From contig NC_084462.1 in the NCBI RefSeq assembly GCF_027409185.1, positions 27,503,577-27,567,576 of the forward strand: a stretch of DNA of 64,000 nucleotides, given 5' to 3'. A model generated the notes under the pieces. The model saw only the letters and a program-made list of their open reading frames with translations. It did no database searches and had not been told where the DNA came from. Position 1 is the first letter of the stretch. Every line of letters begins with the position of its first letter. This document shows, piece after piece, positions 56,241-64,000 of this stretch. Source of the stretch: Cynocephalus volans (Eukaryota > Chordata > Mammalia > Dermoptera > Cynocephalidae). A program made the translations under genes and the position numbers.

Positions 56241-56575
56241 CGACACAGGCCTGGTGTGGGGAGGCTGCTGCCCTCTCCTTGCCCTCCCGCCCCACCCCAA
56301 GAGACAGCTGACTAGCAGCTGCCCAGCTGTCAAGGTCAAGCAAATGAGTGCAAGGGGGCTGAGGACCAGGGTGGGGACCCAGTAAATCTCATCCCCCATT
56401 CCCGCTAACGCAGAGGGTGGGCATGGCTGAGTCCCCACAGGGTCCTAGGAGAAGATGTGGAAAGGAGGAAGGGGCAGAAGGGGACATGGTCCAGCAGGGA
56501 GTTTATTTAATGATGTAATTTATTGTTGCGTTTCTCTGGAAGCTGTGACTGGAATAAACCCCCGTGCGGTACTGC
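56241..56575 (+). terminator. FZD9: FZD9 3' UTR and polyadenylation site
   Basis: About 335 bp after the stop codon, AATAAA at 56553-56558 is followed by a GT-rich stretch (GTGCGGTACTGCTGAGTCC). Cleavage is expected at about 56570-56580. A short 3' UTR of this size fits the known FZD9 transcript. Confidence 0.8.
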
Positions 56576-59500
56576 TGAGTCCTCTCTGGGCTGCGAAGGG
56601 GGAAGATAGGAGGCCGAGGGCCCTGCAGGAGTCTCCTGTGTGAACAGAGCTGGCAGTGGGTGCTGGGCTCATCCCCTGGCCCCTGCTCTCTGGCCTCCAA
56701 CCAAGCAGGGGTAAGTTCCCCGTGGAACAGCTGTGTTTTGCAGAAGTACCAGACACTGTGTGCGTGCATGCATGCATGTTTCCCCCTCACTTGTCTCTGA
56801 GGACTGAGTTCTGTGCTTCCAAAGTGACTGGGATACCTGCTGGGGTAATCAGGGAGTCCCCTGGGGTGACACTGCTATCTCTGGCCCTGGGGAATCCAGC
56901 CTGTTTGGGGACTGTGGGTAAGTTTTCCCTTTCTCAGACTGCTTTTCTCATTTGTGTAGAAAATGAGGGCGTCAGTGTGTCTCAGAGGTCTCCCTGGGGC
57001 CTGGGGGCTGAGCTGGAGTCTGACTGTCCTTCCTGCCTTTGAAGATTGCTGGTGAATCCACCTCACTCCGTGGGGCTCCGGTCAGGGCACCCCCCACCCT
57101 ATCCCCACATATCTCAGGGTGGAGTGGAGATGGGGCTGGACTGGTATGTGGGCATCTTGGTAGCACAGACATGGGCTTGGAGATGGGGAGACCTAGAGTA
57201 TAGTGGAAATTGGGCCCCCAGCTCTTAAAGTTGTGGAAAGATGTGAGGTACTGATGGCAGTGGTGAGAATAGGGCCAGTCCAGAGGGTGTGTATAGTGCC
57301 AAGCTACAGCAGCTTGTGCATGCGTGTGCCAGGAGATGAGGAAAGGCACATACTGGGAATGCTCAGGGCTACTGGGACCTGCTCTGTCTGTTCACTGAAA
57401 GGTAGCCTGGTGTGTGTGGCCATCCTGGAGACCACTATCAGCTTGGGGCCAGACTCCAGGGCCCCATCTTGGCCTTGGCCACTGTGGTCCCTGGGCACAC
57501 ACTACATACAGCCAGCATTCGGTGTCAGTGCCAGAAGACCCTAAGGGTCCATCCCTGCTGCCAGCCTCACTTTTTTATTTGGTGGCTGGCTGGTAAGGGG
57601 GGATATCCTCACTTTAGAGACAAGGAGAGGCTCCACAGAGGGGAGGAGCTCCTGTGCCCAAGATCAGCTGCTTCATATCAATAGTAGGGCTGAGCCCCAA
57701 ACCCAGGGCCTCTCAAGCTGAGCTCTTTGCCTTGCACCAACCACCAATCCCACAGGGGCAAGAAAGAAATCCCATGAGAATCCAACAGGTTGGGTCAAGT
57801 TCTCAGAAGACAGGTCCATCATAGCTGGGGTGGGGGGTGGCTAAGGGTTATCTTTTGCCACAGGAGCAGCACCGAGCCCAGGGGAAGTGTGCAGCCCTTG
57901 CACCTTGACTTATGCAGTTCTTTGCACGGGGATGCCCTCCCCATCTAAGTCCTTCTCTTCTCACAGAGCACATATTAAGTCCCCGTGTGCTTTAACCGAC
58001 AAAGCCAAGTGACCGTAACTCTTTGTAACTCCACGTATGAGGGTCTTTGAGTGAGAAACCACATGAGCTCATTGAAGGTAATAAGGAGCCCACACGGGAG
58101 TTGGAGGGGCAGTGGCTGCACCGAGCTGGGCCCACAGGCCAGCTTGCAGGGAGTGGAAGGGAAGATGCCAAGGGTCTGCACTAGGGCAGGGGCAGCAGGA
58201 GCAAAAGGAGAGAATTCCAGAGACCTGGGGACAAAAAGACAAGTGGAGTGTGTGGGAAAAGTGTGGAGGGCAGGGTGAGCATCAAGAGAGCACCAGTTCA
58301 CCCCCTCTTGCCAATCAGTGGCCATGTCCCACTCAGCTTCCAGGGCAACTGGGGTGGGCAGGTTGGGAAGCGTAGAAGGAGGCAGTGCAGGGCCAATGGG
58401 ACAGGTTCCAAGGGGGCTCTGCTCTAAGGCCGGGATAGTTCACATTGGCCAGGACTTGGGAGGCGGGGCAGGCAGGGCACGGCTGTGCCAGCTAAGGCTT
58501 CTCAGCCCTGGAAGACATTTATGGAAAGTCATAGACCCTGGAGGAAAAGGAAGGAAACACATTTCTTAAAGACTTTTTACAGAAGTCCTCCCACTTGATC
58601 CTCCTCTCCCCATTCTACAGACAGGAAGTGTTTGGAGGGTGTTTGGCTGGCTCAAGATCACACAGCCAAGCAGTCTGAGGTTGAGCTGGGAAATGAACCC
58701 AAGTCTGCCTCCAGAGCTGTCATGATTTCTACCCTGCCATGAGTGGATTCAGTCCAGTGTGGGAACAGCAGGGTACGTAACTTAGGAAGGATATGCCCAG
58801 AGAAGCTGGTAAGGGAGGAGACATATGCTCCTCCCACAACTGAAACATCCCCCAACCCTCAAAAAAAATTCCAGAGCCAAATAAAAGTACCTCAGAAACC
58901 AACACCTGCTGGCATGTGCATCATGTGCCCAGTCGATTCCCTTTGTGGCCTGAGTGCCCTGGCATTTGGATATGTAGAGTGCAGCAATATGTGTGCACAT
59001 GTGCCTGGGCAAGCTGAGCCTGCCCCATGGGTCTGAGCTTGTGTCGGGTAGGGGCTCAAGTGAACAGAACTTCTTAGCCCTGACCTCAGTTGATATTAGT
59101 TCCAGGAAAACAATTAAGTCCACAGGAGTCATCAGGGGTGATCTTGACTGAAGGCAGACTGGGGAGAGGCCCCAGGGACTTCGGGAGCTGCTCTCACTCC
59201 CAGGAAGTGGCACCCCGAAGGAGGAAGTTCCTAGACTGGGAAGTCTTGGGTGTATAAAGGCCTTAAGGCCCAGGGACAGGGTGAGGAGAGGGAGGTAACA
59301 GAAGGCCTACCTGTCTCGAGTTTCTCACACAGTCTACTGCTAGAGACACCTTGGCTCCTGGCAAATTGGAAGAGGTGCTCCCTCGGATAGCGGCTGCTCT
59401 GGAATCCAGACACCATTTCACTGCCACCCCTGAGTCCACTGACCATGCCCCATCCCCAGATATAGTATTTGAAGAGAAAGAAGAGTATACAGGATAAGAG

Positions 59501-60655
59501 GCTCATTTGATTCCCAGAAATAATGATTCAGACCCCTGTCCTCAGGAATACAGTTATCGTCTCCATTTGCAGTAATCAACCAAAATGGAGAGGCTTCCCC
59601 AAAGGTCACACCCCTGGGGAATGAGGGAGCAGGGAGGAATGTGCTGAGACATTGGACAGGACCAGGATACAGACCCTAGAGGTGGTGGCATGGCCCCACA
59701 GCCACTGGCACTATCCCAGTGTGTGCCTAGGACACCCATCTGAGGAGCAGGGCTTTACCACTGTAGTCATGTATAAAATGTTCCTAGATAGCACAGCTCT
59801 TCCCAAAGCTTGAGGGCTGGAGTGGATGAGCTGGTCAAATCCAGTTTGAAACTGGGGTAAGCTTGCTTTTCCTCCCGGCAGGACTGAAAACTCTTGCAAG
59901 TGCCTGGTGAGGGCTGTGGCTCAAAGCCACACTCGCCAAGGCCACAAGGCAAACCAGTGACAGAATCTGCAGCCAAGGCTTGGGTCTTCCCATTTTACCT
60001 TATGCTATCTCCAAAGCTCGCAGTTTGATTTCTCAGTACATGGATCACAGCAGCGGCTCAGCAGAATCTTTTTATTCCATAGGCAGGTTGCTGCCCAGCA
60101 GTGATCTACTCAAATCAACCACCATGACTTTAAAAAATAAATGAAAGCATAAATAAAACAAGATTGGCCATGTGGTGGAATTGTTAAAGCGAGTGCATGG
60201 ACCTCATACTTTTCACTCTGTGTATATTTGAAATTTTCCTTAAAAAGAAACTGTTTCCAAGCGTCAGGAATTCACTCAAAATTAAAGGACCACATAAATG
60301 CCTCCAGTGAAGCCCTAAAAAATACTTTTTCTAGTTCTAAATGAAATGGGGGGGGTGGGGGGGTTAGACAGAGACAAGGCCAGGAGAGGCTTGAAGGTCA
60401 TGCTTCCTTTACCCAGGACATCAGAAATGTTTCCTGGAAGCCACGCAATGCAGCTGATAGCTCTGACTTGTGGTTGAAGAAAAGTAAGTGAGAGTACTCC
60501 GGCTCCTGGAGCCAGGCCTCTGCAGTTCATGGGGAAGCAGCACTCGGGACTGCACCATCCACTACCACACAGTTCATGGGGAAGCAGCACTCGGGACTGC
60601 ACCATCCACTACTACTCCCAAGAGCACAAAGGAAGAGCCACCAGAATGGTTTCTT
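56576..60655. other. FZD9-BAZ1B intergenic region
   Basis: About 4 kb between convergent genes. It contains antisense MIR copies at about 57590-57715 (ATCCTCACTTTAGAGACAAG) and 58575-58735 (CTCAAGATCACACAGCCAAG, GGGAAATGAACCCAAGTCTG) and an L2-like fragment near 57905-57990. A LINE-like AT stretch lies at 60150-60260, a G run at 60349-60364 and a 47-bp tandem duplication at 60523-60616. No gene is supported. Confidence 0.6.
60523..60616. repeat. 47-bp tandem duplication
   Basis: Units 60523-60569 and 60570-60616 both read CAGTTCATGGGGAAGCAGCA, CTCGGGACTGCACCATCCAC and then diverge only in the last few bases. High identity indicates a recent duplication just beyond the BAZ1B polyadenylation site. 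Confidence 0.95.
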
Positions 60656-60659
60656 CTTT

Positions 60660-62479
60660 ATAAACACCAGTACATAATGTTTATTTGAAATTCCCATTTA
60701 TTACAAGTTCGGGGCCCTTCCTCCGTAAAGACAATTTAAAAAACAACAAACAATTCAGGTGTCACTGAAGTGGGAACATGGGATTCTCACTATTAACAAG
60801 AACAGACGATCTAGGATGAGAGGCAGGGAAGGCAGAAGTGGTTGGGACTATGAAATTGCAATGTCAGTGCTAACTCCAAGCCTGTAGGAGAAGGGACGGT
60901 AAACCTATCCACCAGCCACTGGAGCAAATTCCCAAAGTCCTTGGGCAAGGAGGATAGGGGAGAGACAGGGACCATACCTTGAAGTTTAATATTAAGAGGC
61001 TTTATTCTCAAATCCTAGGAGTTGTGATTCCCTTGGTGGACGTCTTTTCCTTTAATTTAAATAGGTACAGAAGAGCATAGGTGCTCAACTTTTCCAAAAC
61101 TTGAAAAGAAAATAAAATCCTGTTTTGTACTTTTATCAAAATCTGCCATAAAAAGGAAAGAAGACTACAAAGTTTTGCTTAAATGTAACAACTAGCACTA
61201 GACTTGTGGCAAGGGGCTCTCTGAGCATGTCCTTCCGCACCCTCCTCCCATCCCCACTGACAGTGACCACTGAAATATCCAGGTTCTCAAGGACTTCCAA
61301 GTCTGAGGACAGAATGGGCAGGGGAGGAGTGGACAGACAGAGACAGAAACAGCCACTATGGAAGGCAGACCTCACAGCTTGCCTGGATGAACCTCCAACC
61401 CAGCATCTCTGAAGGAGAGCAGATGGGCTGAGGGAGAAGATGAGGGAAGTAAAGCAAAAACATTATCATAGAAACTGTACTGTACATGTGCCAAAGCAAG
61501 GTGACAGAAATATTTTACAAGATGTTCTTTATACAATATCACTGCTGAACAAGCAACTTTTAATACCTAGAAAAGTCAATTTAAAAAAAAATTAAACATT
61601 TAAATTCTTCCTGCTTTTCTTCTGCTCCCCTAAGAGCTTGTCTGGTATGTGGGTGGGCTGGGCTCCAACACCCCTCTGGCCAGATCCATCAAAGTAAAGG
61701 TTATAAGCATGATTGTAAGCAGGACTCCAGTCTCTAAGTGAAGTGCCTTAGTTTTGTTCGAGGGGGTGGGGTCGAGTCAGAGTAGGGAGAGGGTTGTCAC
61801 CAAGAAGGGGAGGGGTATTCAGGAATGGCTCCAGGAAATGTCCCTTTACTTTGCCAAGATCAATTCAAAAGACCACAACTGTTTCATGATGCTGGTGAAT
61901 ACAGAATTCTGTATGGCACTCACTGATACCATCACCTGAGAAGGAGAGGGAGGAAGAGACAGAGTATGGGCTTAAAGAAACTTGACTGTATATAAATATA
62001 GATTTAAAAAAAAAAAAAAATACTACCTCCCCATTTGGCCTGATTACCCCGATCCTGCTATGTGATACAGCAATCCTTCCCCTGGAGACCAGAGGGGCTT
62101 GGCACTGTCGTGGTAGCCAAAGTGGGAGGGAAAGAAGAAAGGAAAAGGAACTGGGTTCATAAGAAAAGCTATACCCTTGGACTCTTCCTGGCGACTCTCA
62201 GAAAAGATGTGGGGAGTTCAGGCCCTCTTCTGCCCCTAGTATTTCAGGGCAGAGCCCTCCAACCCAACGTCAGGCTCCCCGAAGAGCTTTGCTTGAATAA
62301 GGCCCTGTGAGGAGTCTTAGAAAAACAGCACGAGCTTAGGATGACAGGCGTTTGTGAACTCCCTGTGATCTCCTCCCTCCAGAGCTCTCCTCAGTCTTCA
62401 CTGCTTGCCTCCCTCCTACCCTTCACTGCTGTCTCCTGCTATGCCCCCACCTCAGCTCCCTCGCCAGGGCTCTGCCTCT
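60660..62479 (-). other. BAZ1B: BAZ1B 3' UTR with polyadenylation signals
   Basis: Read on the minus strand, this follows the BAZ1B stop codon. Two AATAAA signals (complement at 60697-60702 and 60680-60685) predict cleavage at about 60655-60675 and a 3' UTR of about 1.8 kb. No open frame of interest and no obvious recent transposon lies within it, in contrast to the rest of the window, which suggests constraint on the UTR (inference). An A run (61995-62009) would read as a T run in the mRNA. Confidence 0.78.
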
Positions 62480-62837
62480 CTATTTCTTCTGTCTTCGTCC
62501 CCTGGACTGGCCAATGGGCTCTGGCTCACTGTCCCCTTCATCTTCAGCAAGCCGATCGGGAAACTTCTTGCGTTTCCTGCGGACATATGGGTGGCCAGGA
62601 AGGTGTTTATGCAAGAGCACCACCAGACACTGTTCTGTCTTCACCATGCAGTTTAGCACATGGCTGCCGCGGCAGTTGTAAAGCTCAGCATTGGTAAACA
62701 CTTGCTTCATGTCAGTAAGAAACTCCTGCACAGAGTGGTAGCTCCCACAAGAACATTTGTTCTGCATTGTCTGAAAGTCCATGGGGTGGGTGATCACATC
62801 ATAGTAGTCCTCGGCCTCATCCCTGGTCACAGGCTCC
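62480..62837 (-). CDS. BAZ1B: BAZ1B (WSTF) last coding exon, C-terminal bromodomain
   Basis: BAZ1B, the Williams syndrome transcription factor, is a nuclear chromatin-remodelling subunit (WICH complex with SMARCA5) and also has tyrosine kinase activity toward H2A.X. This final exon encodes 118 residues plus the stop (TAG at 62482-62480). It holds most of the bromodomain: EPVTRDEAEDYYDVITHPMD, NKCSCGSYHSVQEF, and AELYNCRGSHV, whose Tyr-Asn is the acetyl-lysine-binding position. After that come the basic HPYVRRKRKKFPDRL and the acidic tail ending GQSRGRRQKK. The acceptor is TTCTCTACAG, read on the minus strand, at 62840-62838. The codon for Arg is split with the preceding exon (phase 2). The sequence closely follows the human protein as I remember it. 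Confidence 0.96.
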
Positions 62838-63152
62838 CTGTAGAGAAGAACCAAATGAAGACTTTTGCACAGCCTTGAATGCCACTAAGAGAGACCCTGA
62901 TGTCAAACAACCAGGCCCAGAATGCCTACACCTGCTGGAATCAGCCAACTGAGATCACCTTGTACTAAGAGTTGTAGCTACCAATTTGGGAAAGTTAATT
63001 CCCCTGCCACTGAAACACGTCCTGAAAGGAAAGAGATTAGGGTAGTCCTCAGGGGTACAGCTGAGAGCTCCGTCAGCCGGCTGCCTTTTTTGAAGGCTCT
63101 TAGAACCTGCCAGGCTGGTCCTAGCCCCTATGTTTGAGGACGCAGCACTCAC
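62838..63152 (-). other. BAZ1B: BAZ1B intron
   Basis: A 315-bp intron between the last two coding exons, with GTGAGT donor (minus strand, starting at 63152) and TACAG acceptor. Nothing else is recognised in it. Confidence 0.9.
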
Positions 63153-63256
63153 CTGAAGGGCCAGCTGAAGCGGTATTTCACAATCTTGTGGAGGATCTCT
63201 TCACACTTCTGCAGCTCCAGGCTTTGCCTCCGGGAGCTCCGCTTGGTCTGAAGCAC
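63153..63256 (-). CDS. BAZ1B: BAZ1B penultimate coding exon, bromodomain start
   Basis: The 104-nt exon, read on the minus strand, translates as VLQTKRSSRRQSLELQ followed by KCEEILHKIVKYRFSWPF and the first two bases of an Arg codon. This is the N-terminal helix of the BAZ1B bromodomain and the basic stretch before it. The acceptor is TTTGATACCAG (cag at 63259-63257) and the donor is GTGAGT after the CTTCAG end at 63153. Joined to the last exon, the frame continues through the phase-2 junction as F-R-E-P. Upstream exons (kinase and PHD regions) lie beyond the window. Confidence 0.95.
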
Positions 63257-64000
63257 CTGGTATCAAAGAAAGAATGTTATTACAGGTCCAAAAGAGGAAG
63301 GAGAGTGAACAGGGCAGAAACAAGTTTATCTGCTTTAAAAAAAAAAAAAGAAAGAAAGAAAAAAAAAGTCAAACTATTTCCTTGGAACAGAGACAGTCAA
63401 AATCATCTAACATTAAAGTCATGGAGCACTCTCAGCCCAGGAGGCAGGCATCATCCCATCCATCCACTTGCCCCCACCCTGGTGGATGGTGATCAAAGCG
63501 GCAGAGGGCAGGTGGCAGATGCCATAAGAACAGCAGTCCTGCTAGAAATTGGCTGGAAAGGGCCACTGTCAACAAAATACTAGCCTTCTGAGAGCAGAGG
63601 GACCTGGGATTACGGTGATATCATGGATGGGTATAAACAAGCAACTGCAGAAAGCCAGGTGGGTTATCAGGACCACCAGCAGCCAATTTTGTGGGGGTGG
63701 GGTGTCTCTGGGAAGAAAAGCAAGAGGTCCAGTTCCTTTCCAGGGCTCTTCCACTGCAGGCATATGGGAGCTGGGCTAAGGAGAAAAAGGGTGGGGCCTC
63801 CCTTCCAGGTAGCCAGAACAAGCTGCAACTCACAGCAGCAGGAGCCACAGAGTTAAAGGAGTTAGGGCTGGGCAAATAGGAGCATCTTTTAATATCCTTT
63901 GATCTCCCTAATGGCTTGTTTTATGCCTCCAACCCCAATTTGACCTGTCAAAATAACAAGTTTTCAAGAGCTGCTTTTTGTTCTTTAAAGTTCAAGTGAC
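63257..64000 (-). other. BAZ1B: BAZ1B intron, incomplete in window
   Basis: No further BAZ1B exon is recognised up to the end of the window. An A-rich run with GAAA units at 63338-63367 may be the tail of an old insertion. The open frames at 63134-63879 are chance. Confidence 0.7.

Overview
This window is nuclear DNA of a placental mammal. It has one complete protein gene, the end of a second, a processed pseudogene and dense layers of retrotransposons. The intronless Frizzled-9 gene (FZD9, + strand, 54465-56240) is followed about 4 kb later by the 3' end of BAZ1B on the opposite strand: its last two coding exons and 3' UTR, about 60660-63256. FZD9 and BAZ1B face each other in the Williams-Beuren syndrome region of human 7q11.23, so the window is the orthologous interval just upstream of FZD9 (synteny from established knowledge).

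The most telling signal for species is a family of mostly dimeric SINEs with tRNA-Ile-like halves, present in about 13 copies or fragments. Several have exact target-site duplications. I recognise them as resembling the CYN SINEs described from colugos (Dermoptera), so a colugo such as Galeopterus is the best guess. That is an inference from memory, not a database match.

Layout. 1-6.7 kb: old LINE-1 and L2, unassigned repeats, and a possible terminal exon of an unknown transcript (4359-4815). 6.74-7.34 kb: a full-length processed pseudogene of CKS2. 7.4-17 kb: L2, antisense L1 and an orphan CpG island (16.2-16.9 kb). 17-30 kb: AT-rich retrotransposon territory, with a sense L1, an antisense L1 split by a complete ERVL-MaLR element (two LTRs) and by a solo MaLR LTR, a mariner-type MITE and many SINEs. 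31-54 kb: GC-richer DNA with MER5A, MIR and L2 relics. It also holds a VNTR-like retroposon (41767-42102), an L1 3' end carrying a 645-bp G-rich minisatellite (42.3-43.5 kb) and a second orphan CpG island (48.3-48.7 kb). 54-56.6 kb: FZD9 with its CpG-island promoter. 56.6-64 kb: a short intergenic stretch, then BAZ1B.

FZD9 encodes a Wnt receptor and BAZ1B a bromodomain chromatin factor; they are neighbours, not a pathway or operon. I found no bacterial-style system, CRISPR array or functional RNA gene. Most long open frames here are chance frames in C-, G- or repeat-rich DNA. The least explained items are the VNTR retroposon, the L1 minisatellite, the two orphan CpG islands and the possible terminal exon. 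Repeat family names rest on memory of consensus sequences, and boundaries without target-site duplications are approximate.
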